From Davidsoniella eucalypti (Eukaryota; Ascomycota; Sordariomycetes; Microascales; Ceratocystidaceae), in contig RMBW01000006.1 of assembly GCA_004009845.1 (NCBI GenBank), positions 62,001-126,000 on the forward strand: a stretch of DNA of 64,000 nucleotides, read 5' to 3'. Made by a program: the position numbers and the translations under genes. A model generated the notes under the pieces. That model was not told the origin of the DNA, searched no databases, and saw only the letters and a list, made by a program, of their open reading frames with translations. Of the stretch, positions 48,001 to 57,904 are shown one piece after another. The number at the start of each line of letters is the position of its first letter. Position 1 is the first letter of the stretch.

Positions 48001-51000
48001 AGCGACAAGCGGAACAAAATAAAGAAAGGAAAAAAGGCAGAGGTCAGATCTCCGCAACAAAAGCAAGCAAGCAAGCAAACCGTGGCTCGGAGTCTTTCTC
48101 TTCGGGGGCGCAGTTCGTTACTATATCGAGTAACTTGTCATGATAGGCCGTTTGCTCTGGCGTCCCTACAACGCGATCGCCCAGTCGCCATGTTCATGGT
48201 CTTGATACTAAGTATTCTTGCGACAGGGAGCGCATGGCGGTCTTTTGGCTTACAGCAAGGACCCTTTGGAGGCCACGATGTTTAGACGCAACCGCCGGCT
48301 GAAGACCCGTGACTTTCTGGCTGTTAGGGAGTCTACAGCAAACTTGGGAGATGCGCAGCTGGGAAAGAGACTAAGCCGTCCTCTTGATTCGTGATATAGC
48401 CAGATCAAGCAATTATAAGATTTCAGCGCGCGAGATGCAGGAGGCGGGGTTTACGCTAACTAGTTTTTATTATTATATATATATATAAATGGGGGTTTTT
48501 ATAAGTCTCTATATGTAGTTGATCTTTTAGCTAGCTACCTACAGGCACTTTGGCCTTTTTTAAAAAAGGAATAGAAAAGACAGTTTTAATTCATTTTTAT
48601 TAACGCGGAAATGGCCTTAATAGCTATGTAGTACCTCAGCATCATAAGATACAAAGCCCTGGACTAATTCTAGTATACAATGTAAGGTGAAGGACAACCT
48701 ACTTATACAGTGACAGGCCACTGAGATACAGAGCATTTGTTATGGTTTCGTTATATGCTTTTTCCTTCTAATCCTTTTCGGGAAAAACCACCTCATCGGC
48801 TCTGAGCATTTTGTAGTTCCTTGTATTATAAACCCTCCTAGAACAGTATGGTTACTACCTGGAATCAGACGCACTACCATAAGCATACTGGGCTTTGGCC
48901 TACTTTTCAGAAAACGTGGGCTTCCTTTTGTCTTTTTGGTAAAACCCTAACTATAGGTGATATTGGGGTTGGAGAGTCGTCCGGACCTTCTGTAGAACTT
49001 TGATGAACTTTGATGAACTTTATACTGCACAAGCCACCACTTGAGAAGGAGAAGGAGCCAGAATTCCAAAATCGCGATGCTGCCACTGGAAGCCGTTCAG
49101 CTTTGGGATTTTTTGATATTTCTATTGCCGTCTTGGTTCGAGTATCTGCTGTAATTGTAACATTAAGAGCGTCTAGCCTGAGCTGAAAAAGATAAGAGCC
49201 GAATTTTGTTGTCACGATGATCGACACACTTTTGTTTTCAACGAGCTTCCTGTTTAGTCACTTTTGCACATGTAAATAAAGTATAGCCAACTCGAACGAA
49301 AACTAGCTCCCATGACCGTCAACGTCGTTGCTTGAGAGCTAACTTTGACGTCGTCCTTTTCCATCTCAGCATGTTTGTTACATATTCAACATCTAATCTT
49401 ATTACAAATCAGTGCCGCTTAATCAGCCAGCACGCCATTATTTACACCGTATTACGATTGATCAAAGATAATGCTTCCGACCGTTAGAATTTACCGAGCA
49501 CGATATCAGACGGTGAATATGAATTTGCTCTAGTGTGCCATGCTTAGCAAGCAACGGCTTTTGCATACATAGTGTTTGCATGTTTGTTCCTCTATATTTT
49601 GTTTCTAGATACTCAGTTCAACAGGATTTCCAACTTGTCGGTTAGCTTTATCTCCATCGATACTCGTAGTCACACATTAGCATCCCCTTCGTATCCTTTA
49701 ATCTAACTTCATGATGCCCTTCAGTTCTATGATCACATGCTCGAGACTTGCCTCTCGTACTTCGTATAATAGTAGACTCGGCTGTCGATAATTGGGTTTG
49801 CTCCGACAAAATGTGCCTGTGCAACTTGCCGACAACCTAATCATCTAATGAACCAACCAGATCTCCAACTTTCTCAGCGGGACTAGCCATCACGGCACAG
49901 AGCCCACCATTGACCGTCGTGCTGCGAGTAATTGCTACATAAATAGACTAAACTGATGGTAGGGTTGTTTCTATCGGCCTAATTGTCCATCCTGTCAGGA
50001 AACACACTCCCTCTCACTGCTTGATATCGTCACGGGCCTTTTCTTGGGAGTCTTTCTGTCGTTCTTGGCGTTAGACTAGCATGCAGGATTATCATTACGA
50101 CATTACTCAACGGATGCCTCGATATATGAATGGTAGGTAGGCTCACCTACTCGCTAAAGAACCTTTCACGCCCACAATGGTAGTATTTGCGCAGGTACAC
50201 GTTGTAGTTACCCCTCCACTCTACGGCTATACATGGATATACTTATACATCAAGGCACGTACATGTAGCAGCATCGCAACCTGCAATATAACTAAGACTA
50301 TGTCAGGAAGCAACCCTCCTCTACATTCATATGTATATGGCCACCGTTTTTGGCTACTGCTACCATGTTGAAAAGAACATGGATGATGGCAGTCTAGTCG
50401 GTTCACACGTGGAGCACCTGTTTTTCTTGGCAGTTGGGAAGTAGACGTCCATTCACTTGTACAGCAGACCGGAGATTCTCAGGAACGCACAAAGGGGTCA
50501 AGGATCAGACTATCTGTAAGTAAGTAGAGGAAGAGTGAACTAACCGCTAACCAAGATAGCTCATTAAAGGAGCCTTTAAGTTTAAGCTCGTACCACTGGT
50601 ACTTGAATCTTGATCAAGATCTTACCAGTACCAGTGTTCTCACAGAACCGAACCACCGCACACAGCTCAACATGTTTCCTCTCGGAGGTAATCTTTCGGA
50701 AGTTATCAGCACTAAATGTAGATGATTATGATCAAATGGTATTCCTCTAGTGTTATATAGCAAGCCTCTAATATTACCATCAGCGATACGTTACGGCGCT
50801 TACGAACCTCTCAGCATTTCTCCTCTAGATTCTACAGCCACGAGGACGATCTTCATGCCGGGGCCCTTTGTCCGACTCAGTCTTGGGGTTCGCTCTTCGG
50901 CTTTTCTTGTCCTCTTTCTCGTACTCTATCCATCGGTTAAGCAAACGATTCTTCTAGGAGCAAAAAAAGTGGTTGTGATTCTAGGCCGACCCTCAAAAAT

Positions 51001-51833
51001 AGCCTATTCTCCAGGATAAAATGACTTGATGTAACCCGCAAGTTTTACGGAATGCCATATGCCGTAGCAGCGATTCTCTTTTGCTGTGTGCCGAGTTCGC
51101 ATAGACCGCTTTGTCTCTCTGTTTCTCTGCCTGTTTGTTTCTTAGCATACATTGGGAAAAATAAAGCCCAATGTAACTGGGAGTTGCATTCAACTTCGCT
51201 GATGGCCTGGCTCAGGCTAGTTTGCTATGTGCTTTGACACCAGCTTAGTTAGACTGGGCAAGGTCCTAGCATACTTATATAAGCACGACAGAGATCAAGG
51301 GAAGAAAGGTGATTAAATCAAAGGGAATGTATGATATCTTGCTCTGCCGTCGCATCGTCTTTCTTGGCTTTCGACTCACGAACAAATGCTCGACTTCGCC
51401 AACTTGCTTTGTCAGTCAGTGGTTGTTTTGCTTACTTTTGCTTTTAAGATCTGTGTGTTTGTGCGCCCAATTGCTAAAAGCCCGATTTCAGACATGCGAG
51501 AGAGAATGTAAGCAAGAGTATAAAAACATAAGCGCCTAAGCGGCACAAACACGAGATTGGCCGTCAAGGAACGTCATAGTCAAGAATTACTCTTTCTGAC
51601 GTTCTCAAGTCTCGATATCGATACAATGATGTATAACTTGAACCTTAGGTTAGTTAGCCTAGCAAAATCTGATTCTTATGAGCTAGTATTAAAAAAAAGA
51701 GAAAAAAAAGAATTCACTGTTCAGACATTGGGTTCTACCAAAAACGCCGTCCCGGGTTATACATCAGACGCCATGTGGCATAAGCTGTCCCTATCGTGGG
51801 AATCATCATATGAGTGAAGTTAGCGACCAGCCG
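42006..51833. other. 9.8-kb gene desert
   Basis: Apart from the 5' flank of the secreted-protein gene I find no recognisable protein or RNA gene. Frames such as 43635-43838, 43733-44056 (+) and 48907-49227 (-) show no family resemblance and no joinable exons. Minor features are a GC-richer block at about 43090-43300, an AT dinucleotide run near 48474-48488, and a 10-bp tandem repeat at 48996-49021. Decayed repeats too old to recognise by eye are likely. Confidence 0.45.
48996..49021. repeat. 10-bp tandem repeat GAACTTTGAT
   Basis: About two and a half perfect units of GAACTTTGAT. Confidence 0.75.
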
Positions 51834-51838
51834 AAAAA
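51834..51838 (-). terminator. Pol III terminator of tRNA-Gly
   Basis: A run of five T on the minus strand, 28 nt past the tRNA 3' end. It is the first T-run downstream. Confidence 0.5.
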
Positions 51839-51866
51839 GACTAGTTGACGCCATTGTCGTACCAGA

Positions 51867-51952
51867 TGCGTAATCTGGGAATCGAACCCAGGGCTAATCG
51901 AAATCATTGCTTTTGATGGCAACGATTAATGTTACCACTACACCAATTACGC
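51867..51952 (-). tRNA. tRNA-Gly(GCC) with a 15-nt intron
   Basis: The 86-nt sequence folds perfectly on the minus strand. Acceptor GCGTAAT pairs with ATTACGC, followed by discriminator A. The D arm is GTGT...ACAT around AGTGGTA. Anticodon stem AATCG pairs with CGATT. The T arm is CTGGG TTCGATT CCCAG. The loop between the anticodon stems is 22 nt, so a 15-nt intron is assumed at the usual position after base 37, leaving anticodon GCC (loop TTGCCA...T). A different intron boundary would change the anticodon, but the Gly-like D arm (TGGTGTAGTGGTAACA) supports glycine. The B box reads GGTTCGATTCC. A full-length LINE sits directly upstream. Confidence 0.88.
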
Positions 51953-51953
51953 T

Positions 51954-51967
51954 TCGTATTTTCACAT
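51954..51967. repeat. tRNA-side 14-bp target-site duplication of the LINE
   Basis: TCGTATTTTCACAT, identical to 57852-57865. It ends one base from the mature 5' end of the tRNA-Gly gene. Confidence 0.92.
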
Positions 51968-51990
51968 GTTGTTGTTGTTGTTGTTGTTGT
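51968..51990 (-). repeat. LINE 3' tail of AAC repeats
   Basis: Plus-strand GTT units, about seven to eight copies, directly abutting the duplication. The tail is a trinucleotide repeat and not poly(A). Confidence 0.9.
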
Positions 51991-51991
51991 T

Positions 51992-51999
51992 CTATTTAT
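51992..51999 (-). promoter_or_regulatory. TATA-like box at LINE 3' end, about 44 bp upstream of tRNA
   Basis: ATAAATAG on the minus strand, inside the element next to its tail. The decayed relative has TATAAATA at the equivalent place (about 36707-36717). The displaced original TATA-like box is at 57887-57894. A promoter role is inferred. Confidence 0.4.
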
Positions 52000-52236
52000 C
52001 CTCTTGGATCTACATAGTTTTTAGCTAATACCATTTTCGAGTCCGAGCATATACAAGCACAGGGTCAACCCACTGAGTACATGTATCTCGATTTTTCTGA
52101 GCACCATTTTCTTCTTCCTCACGACTGATATGAAAGACCGAGCTCTATCCAGTTACCTGGCGTCCGCTCCCGGGCTTCATGTCCCTCACATCCTCATCCT
52201 TCCCCACCCCTGTATAAAGTTTTCCATCAGAAGGTC

Positions 52237-55200
52237 TTACAAGGTGATTGTACGACTGTAGCCCTGAAAGTTGGCTTGTTCTTCGTCCCGTATCAGAGCT
52301 TTGGCTAGCGTCCGTCTCCCCTTAAACGTGGCAAGCAGCTTTAGGGTGAATCGGGTGCTCCAAGGTCTGGTTCGTCTTCGGCAGGTCCATAAGTGAGTCC
52401 TATCTTTGTCTTTTCCGCATCTGGCACATATGAGGACTGCATTCTCGTGCTTTCGGACGGTATGGTAGTCCTTAAAATCGCCGTGCCCAGATAGAGCGGC
52501 TAAAACCTTTCCTTGTATGTTTCTCGGTCCTCCTGGTACGGCTGAACGCTTCAGATTGGGGAAACCCAGGGTTCTGCGTTCTTCATTATCTCTAATGGCC
52601 GCCTGGTTCCTAAACCACCTTTCAAAGTCCTCTTGTTGTCCTTCATGTATCCTCCTCCTAGCTTTGGCGACTGACATTTTCATGTCAGGGTCCTCATACA
52701 TTCTGAGTTCCTGTCTAGACTGTCCCGGGTGTGGGTTCACTGCCGCTGCCTTGGCTAGTTTGTCCGCCTCTTCATTTCCAACTACACCTTCATGTCCAGG
52801 TACCCATATGCAGTGTACCTTTCTGTTCCGGCGCTTCGTCTTAATGGCCTGGATGATGGTTTGTGCTCTGTCCACTTCAGCCTGTGATGAGCCTGGTTTA
52901 TTCTTCGGGCTGGTCAGGCGGGTGATTGCCGCTTGATTGTCCAGGCAAAGCCAGACTGTATCACAGTCCTTCAGGGACGCCATCTCCAGGTTTTCAAGTC
53001 CTCGTAAGATGGCTATGATTTCAGCGTCTATGACTTCCTTCATGCTGCCACACTTTTCGTTTCCCTTGAGCAGGAGATTTGTACCCTGTGAGGCAGTCCA
53101 ACCTGCCCCTGTCCATCCATTTTCCATCTTTGACCCATCTGTATACAACCACACATCAGTAGGTGGCCTCGTTCGTCGTAGTTGTTGGTGTCTTGCTGCG
53201 GCTGTTGCTTTGTCTAGGCCCACCAGAATGGCTTCTGGTGGTGGGGTGTCTGCTGTGGCTGGAACTGGGTCGAAAGTTCCGTATGCAACAATAGATTTCC
53301 CAAGGCTGCTCAGTAAATCCCTGATGTGGGGGAGGGCCTGTCTGACCGCTCCCGATCTTAGGATGACTCCTCTCATGAGTGGGTGCATTGGGTCTAGTTG
53401 ATACCATCTAACGGCTTCCCTTTTGACTGCATAGTCTAGGAGAATCTGCACTGGAGGCAGATTTGCGAGCATGTGGAGAAGTGCTGTAGGTGTGGTGTTG
53501 TAGACCGGCAGTGCCGCCAGTAGTGCTTTCCTCAAGGCTTTGGAGATAGTGTCAATCTTGCCTTTGTTGCCGTGTTCACCTGCGACCCACCAGGCGGCTG
53601 CGCAGTATGTGATGATTGGCACGAAGATAGCTTTTACCACTCTAATGATTTCTTCTACTGGAGCGCCATGCTTGCACCCTTTCAGGATTTGCAAAGCGGC
53701 GACATTCCTCTCTAGCTTCTTTGCTGTTTCAATCACGTGTGGTTTAAAAGCCAGTTTTCTGTCAAACCATACTCCTAGCCACCTTAGTGCTTTGTCCTTC
53801 TGTGTTGCCTCTATGACTGGGAGACCGGTCACCTGTAGAGCGGGGTTGTCATCTTCTCCTCTTTTCTTCCTTGTCCTTCTTGAGAAGTGGATGAGGCCGA
53901 ATTTCTTCTGGTCTAGCTTTAGGCCGTTTTCCGTGGCCCATCTGGTCGTGGCTGCTAGGTGGTCCTTCAACTGGGCGATGCATCCTTCGTGAGTGTCATC
54001 CGTGACTTTCCAGGCCCCATCATCCATATATCCCTTCAGCTTGACTGGATTTCCGGTGAAGAGGGGGGCCATGTACAGTGAGTAGAGAATGGGTGACACT
54101 GGCGAGCCCTGTGGTAAGCTGCCTGATGTCGGGCCAGGTGTCTCTTTCACTCCGTCCAACACCACCTGGGCCTTTCGTCCTTCAAGAAAAGATTGAGTCC
54201 ATTTGGTCAGGTATGGGGGCCAGTTTTGTTCCACAAGTCTGGCTACCATTCTGTTTGGCATAATTCCATCGAAGGCTCCAGAGACATCGAATGTGAGGAG
54301 TGCTGCCACTTTCCCTTTTCTGAGATCTTCTTTGATTTCGCTGACGAGTGCTGTTACCAAGTCTGACGCAGATCTTCTTGGTAAAGCGCAGGTGTAGTTG
54401 CCAACAAAGAGACGTCTTCTCACCGACTCGCGGGCCAGTCTGCTAGCTACGATCCTCTCCAGTGCCTTGGCCAGCGTACATAGTAGCGAAATGAGTCTAT
54501 ATGAGGCTGGGTCACTGTAGTCCTTTTTCCCAGGCTTCTTGAGGGCGACCAGAACCGCCATTTTGAAGCATTGAGGGTGGTAGCCTGTGCTCAGGCAGAG
54601 ATTGAAGAGGTGTGTGATTATTCTCCCAAGGAAGGGCCAGCTGTTGGCAAGGTCCTTGTTCCGAATACGGTCTTCTCCAGGGGCTGTGTTCAGAGGTTTG
54701 AAAACCGCCTCTCTAGCCTCCTCCTCTTCTATGGGTGTCCATCTTTCACTGAGGTCTGCTCTTACTGTAGGTCGGTCTATGTCTGGGAGACCTTTGCCCT
54801 TCAAGTGTGCGTCTCGCAGAGTTTGCAGTTTGTCTTCTGAGGTCTCGGCCATCACTCCATTGGCTTTCTTCAGGGCAGGGGATCTGGACTTCTGGGGTCT
54901 GATGAGCCATTTCGCGGCATGGAAGGCCTTCTGTGGCGAGTTTAGGGTGGAAACCACATTTCTGAAAAATTCGCGACAAGCATTGGCGATTGTGTTGTTG
55001 AAGTGTGCTGTTGCAGTCTTATAGACACCTTCTGCTAGGGTGAGGTCATCCGTTAGGTTGGTAGCTCCGCTCTTCACCAGGCGGAGTAGCGAGGTGTATG
55101 TCCTTCTGGCCTGAGAGAGTTCTCGTTTGGCCTCTCGGCATTCGGGCCCCCACCATCTATAACCTGTCCCCTTGACTAATCGAGTAGGTGTTGCTGAGTC

Positions 55201-56121
55201 GATAGCACTCTGCATCTTGGCAAGTAGTGTGCTCGCGAAGGATTCGAGTTCCGCTGTGTGGATTGTGTTGTCCTTTGATAGGAAAGGTGCCATATCGTCC
55301 GCTATCCTTTGGCACTCTTTGCTGAACTTCTCTTCGTCCATCTCTCTCCAGCATTTTGTCTTGGTTGGACTGAATGGGGCCGGGCTGTGTATTTCCAGTA
55401 TTCTCGGGTAGTGGTCACTCCCGCAATCTAGGGAGGCATCTGCATGGAGGCGAACCACGTCTTGCAGTAGGTTGCCTTTGACAAGGGTCAGGTCGATAAC
55501 GTATCCTTTCTTGTGAGTGGGGGTGGACGGGTCTCCTAAGTGTAGTAGGCCGCACCCCTCCCACCACTCTATCAGGTCTTCAGCTGTCTTTTTCTGGGAC
55601 TCCGACTGCTGTTTCTCCTTGTTATCCCAGCGGCTGTGGTGTAAGTTGAAGTCACCCATGATGACCCATCTTTCCGACCTTCCTATCCTGAGGTTTCTTA
55701 GTAGGCCTACAGCCTCATTTTCTCTGGCGCTCCCCGGGCCGGCGTTGTATATCCCCACTATCTTGATGTTTCGGCCTTGGTGTGGTAGTTTGACAACTAC
55801 TGCACTAACATCCGGGTGCGGAGGTATGGCGGCGTCATTGTATACTTCGAATTTGCTAGTTTCTCTCCTCCTGACAAAGCAAATCGATCTTCTCCTCTCA
55901 TTTGTGTTTCCTCCTACAGGCATCATCTGCTCGAATTCCGGGTGTATGGACGTTCTGCCCCCTTGACTAGGGGGTTCCTGTATCATCACCACCTCTACTC
56001 CTCTTCTGTGGGCCTCTTGTAGAACTGCTTTCTGGGCTGTTGCTTTCCTCTGAACATTGGCTTGCATAATTCGCAGCATGGTCTGGACTCCTGAATTGCA
56101 GTTCTGGAGAGCGTTCATCAT
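52237..56121 (-). CDS. LINE ORF2: endonuclease, reverse transcriptase, RNase H
   Basis: 1294 residues. The APE-like endonuclease spans about 15-245: QEPP motif near 48, GDFNLHHSRWD near 155 and GSDHYPRI near 235. The reverse transcriptase spans about 500-790: KKPGKKDYSDPASYRLISLL, LTFDVSGAFDGI near 612, SLPQGSPVSPILYSLY and the catalytic YMDD near 700. RNase H spans about 990-1120, with acidic residues in WLYTDGSK, DAEIIAILRGLE and CLDNQAAI and the GHEGVVGNEEADKLA helix. The tail holds CARCGKDKDRTHLWTC, a CCHC-type finger near 1232. This enzyme set nicks DNA and primes reverse transcription at the target. The start codon follows the ORF1 stop directly, TAA then ATG, in the same frame, so translation probably depends on reinitiation or readthrough. 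Confidence 0.95.
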   Translation of the reverse strand: MMNALQNCNSGVQTMLRIMQANVQRKATAQKAVLQEAHRRGVEVVMIQEPPSQGGRTSIHPEFEQMMPVGGNTNERRRSICFVRRRETSKFEVYNDAAIPPHPDVSAVVVKLPHQGRNIKIVGIYNAGPGSARENEAVGLLRNLRIGRSERWVIMGDFNLHHSRWDNKEKQQSESQKKTAEDLIEWWEGCGLLHLGDPSTPTHKKGYVIDLTLVKGNLLQDVVRLHADASLDCGSDHYPRILEIHSPAPFSPTKTKCWREMDEEKFSKECQRIADDMAPFLSKDNTIHTAELESFASTLLAKMQSAIDSATPTRLVKGTGYRWWGPECREAKRELSQARRTYTSLLRLVKSGATNLTDDLTLAEGVYKTATAHFNNTIANACREFFRNVVSTLNSPQKAFHAAKWLIRPQKSRSPALKKANGVMAETSEDKLQTLRDAHLKGKGLPDIDRPTVRADLSERWTPIEEEEAREAVFKPLNTAPGEDRIRNKDLANSWPFLGRIITHLFNLCLSTGYHPQCFKMAVLVALKKPGKKDYSDPASYRLISLLCTLAKALERIVASRLARESVRRRLFVGNYTCALPRRSASDLVTALVSEIKEDLRKGKVAALLTFDVSGAFDGIMPNRMVARLVEQNWPPYLTKWTQSFLEGRKAQVVLDGVKETPGPTSGSLPQGSPVSPILYSLYMAPLFTGNPVKLKGYMDDGAWKVTDDTHEGCIAQLKDHLAATTRWATENGLKLDQKKFGLIHFSRRTRKKRGEDDNPALQVTGLPVIEATQKDKALRWLGVWFDRKLAFKPHVIETAKKLERNVAALQILKGCKHGAPVEEIIRVVKAIFVPIITYCAAAWWVAGEHGNKGKIDTISKALRKALLAALPVYNTTPTALLHMLANLPPVQILLDYAVKREAVRWYQLDPMHPLMRGVILRSGAVRQALPHIRDLLSSLGKSIVAYGTFDPVPATADTPPPEAILVGLDKATAAARHQQLRRTRPPTDVWLYTDGSKMENGWTGAGWTASQGTNLLLKGNEKCGSMKEVIDAEIIAILRGLENLEMASLKDCDTVWLCLDNQAAITRLTSPKNKPGSSQAEVDRAQTIIQAIKTKRRNRKVHCIWVPGHEGVVGNEEADKLAKAAAVNPHPGQSRQELRMYEDPDMKMSVAKARRRIHEGQQEDFERWFRNQAAIRDNEERRTLGFPNLKRSAVPGGPRNIQGKVLAALSGHGDFKDYHTVRKHENAVLICARCGKDKDRTHLWTCRRRTRPWSTRFTLKLLATFKGRRTLAKALIRDEEQANFQGYSRTITL

Positions 56122-57708
56122 TTAGAAACGAGCCTTCACGCATGTGACCGCCGAGTGCTTGTCTCCACAGATTGGGCATTTGACCTTACAGTCGCAGTCC
56201 TTGTGTCCCGATTGGTTGCAGGGGTTCTGTACGTGGTGTTCCTCTGCTGTGTGCTTCCCGGAGCAGAGAGGGCAGCGAGGTGCAAAGCCGCAGGTTCTTG
56301 TCGGGTGCGCGCGGAAACATCTCCGACAGCTGGGGGGAGGGAGGGGGGTTTCGCTCTGTTGCCGAACTAGATGTTCCTTGCCCATGATGATGATCTTGTG
56401 TAAGAGTCTGTCTGGGGCATTAATCAGTACCCTGAGGTGTTTATACTCTGGGTCATCGTCGTAGCTTCTCCAGTGCGCTGCCTTGACTTCTCCGCCGAAG
56501 GCCTTCTTCACCTCATCCATGACGTCGGATTCCTCTAAGTCTCTCAAGCCAGAGAAGTCTCTGATTCTCCGTGGGAGATTCTTGATCACAAACTTGGCCC
56601 ATCTTTCTTCCTTATCAATCTGCTTGGCTCCGATTGTGAGTCGAACCATTTCTAGCGTCTCCTTGGAGGGAGGTGTGTCGAAAGTTAAAGCAAAGTCCCT
56701 CTTTCCAGGCTTGGTCATCCGGGTAATATTTTCCTTTCCTTTAAAGAGGTCCCGGTTGAGTTTCTTCCTGCAGATCTCCGGGTCGACTCCTGTGTACGCA
56801 GAGTCTTGGAAGAGTTCGATGATGTAGCGATTTCCAGCAGAGGGTCTTGAGGGCTTCTTTGGGGCTGGGGAGATGTCCGCCGACTGCCCTGGTTTAGCCC
56901 CAGCAGCAGTTACTTTGGCCCAAGTGCTGGTTCCGGGAGGAACAGATGTCTCCTGCTCCTTGGCCCCATTGGCCGGCTTGGGGGCGTTGTCCTTCTTGGC
57001 TTGCTTTCCTGTATCGTTCTTGGCGTGTTTTCCAGTGTCCTTCTTAGGCTCGGAGTCCTGATTGGTCTGGTCTTCCTTTTTGTCCTTCTTAGCTAGTGCC
57101 TTCTTGGTGGATGCGTTGAAGCCTCCGTTCGCTAACTTGTTGACGGAGTTTCTGGCCACTTTAAGCTGTAGCTTGACGTGATGTTTGAAAACTTCGGCAT
57201 TTTCTGCGTCCCCGAACTCTCCCAGGGTCTTGTTGCAGAGTTCTTCCATGGCTGTCAAAAATTCCGACATCACCGACGCGTTCTTTTGCAAGTTCGCGAT
57301 GGTGGCGGTGACAGCCTCGTCCATAAGGCTGACAAGGCTTCTTTTGCCTTTATCTCCATGTGGTGCAGTTTCTTCGGAGTTGGCACTCTCCGAAGGCTGG
57401 GCGTCATCAAAAGTCTTGTTGCTCGAAGCGTTCTTGGTCTTATCCGTTTCCTCTGGTTCGTTGGGATCGTCGGGATCGTCGATGGCGGTGTCCTTAGTGG
57501 TGGTGTCAACATCTTTGGACTGGGTGTCCGGGCTAGTCGCGTTTTTCACTGCCATGACGCGTTTCGCTTCTTCATACTTTTGTTTGGCCTGCAAATATGT
57601 TTCCTCGAGGTCTGGTAGGTCGGGAGGGAGGTCGCCTGCGTCTAGCATCGCTTCGTCGCAGGTCTGGGACATCGAGAGATGACTCTCTGGAGAAGACTTT
57701 GGTGTCAT
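56122..57708 (-). CDS. LINE ORF1: gag-like nucleic-acid-binding protein
   Basis: 528 residues. The first about 120 are acidic and Thr/Ser-rich (DIPPDL-like and SKDVDTTTKDTAIDDPDDP). A Lys-rich segment at about 205-250 is low complexity (KDTGKHAKNDTGKQAKKD). A folded RRM-like region follows at about 290-440 (NRYIIELFQDSAYTG, WAKFVIKNLPRRI). The C-terminus has zinc knuckles: CRRCFRAHPTRTC, then CPLCSGKHTAEEHH and CPICGDKHSAVTC. In other LINEs this protein coats the element RNA and acts as a chaperone in the ribonucleoprotein. The stop codon abuts the ORF2 start. The 5' UTR is only about 143 bp. Confidence 0.93.
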   Translation of the reverse strand: MTPKSSPESHLSMSQTCDEAMLDAGDLPPDLPDLEETYLQAKQKYEEAKRVMAVKNATSPDTQSKDVDTTTKDTAIDDPDDPNEPEETDKTKNASSNKTFDDAQPSESANSEETAPHGDKGKRSLVSLMDEAVTATIANLQKNASVMSEFLTAMEELCNKTLGEFGDAENAEVFKHHVKLQLKVARNSVNKLANGGFNASTKKALAKKDKKEDQTNQDSEPKKDTGKHAKNDTGKQAKKDNAPKPANGAKEQETSVPPGTSTWAKVTAAGAKPGQSADISPAPKKPSRPSAGNRYIIELFQDSAYTGVDPEICRKKLNRDLFKGKENITRMTKPGKRDFALTFDTPPSKETLEMVRLTIGAKQIDKEERWAKFVIKNLPRRIRDFSGLRDLEESDVMDEVKKAFGGEVKAAHWRSYDDDPEYKHLRVLINAPDRLLHKIIIMGKEHLVRQQSETPLPPPSCRRCFRAHPTRTCGFAPRCPLCSGKHTAEEHHVQNPCNQSGHKDCDCKVKCPICGDKHSAVTCVKARF

Positions 57709-57851
57709 CTCGGGACAGTAGGTATCAGGGAAAAATTAAAAATCAAATGATTTATGTCGCAAAAAGTATCTTAACAACTAAAGTACCAATTGTAAACGTG
57801 TGTGTGTGTTGTTGTTGTGGACTGTTGTTATTGCTGTTGTCGTTGTTATTG

Positions 57852-57865
57852 TCGTATTTTCACAT
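57852..57865. repeat. distal 14-bp target-site duplication of the LINE
   Basis: TCGTATTTTCACAT at the 5' end of the element; matches 51954-51967 at all 14 positions. Confidence 0.92.
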
Positions 57866-57886
57866 AAGTTTTTTCGCTCATAAGGC

Positions 57887-57894
57887 TATATATA
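57887..57894 (-). promoter_or_regulatory. displaced TATA-like box of the tRNA-Gly gene
   Basis: TATATATA, palindromic. With the LINE removed and one duplication copy deleted, it would lie about 36-43 bp upstream of the tRNA 5' end, where fungal tRNA genes often have a TFIIIB TATA element. The insertion moves it 5.9 kb away. Confidence 0.45.
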
Positions 57895-57904
57895 GGGTAC
57901 AACA

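Larger units (their letters stand above)
51968..57851 (-). mobile_element. full-length Tad-like LINE (non-LTR retrotransposon), 5.9 kb
   Basis: The element is bounded by perfect 14-bp duplications. Minus-strand order is a CA-rich 5' UTR (57851-57709), ORF1 (56122-57708), ORF2 (52237-56121), a 3' UTR, and a tail of AAC repeats (51968-51990). Both ORFs are open with all catalytic motifs present, so the copy looks young and possibly active. ORF2 combines an APE-type endonuclease, reverse transcriptase, RNase H and a terminal zinc finger, as in the Tad/I group of fungal LINEs. It lies immediately upstream of tRNA-Gly in the same orientation. A diverged relic of the same family is at 36690-37985. 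Confidence 0.95.
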
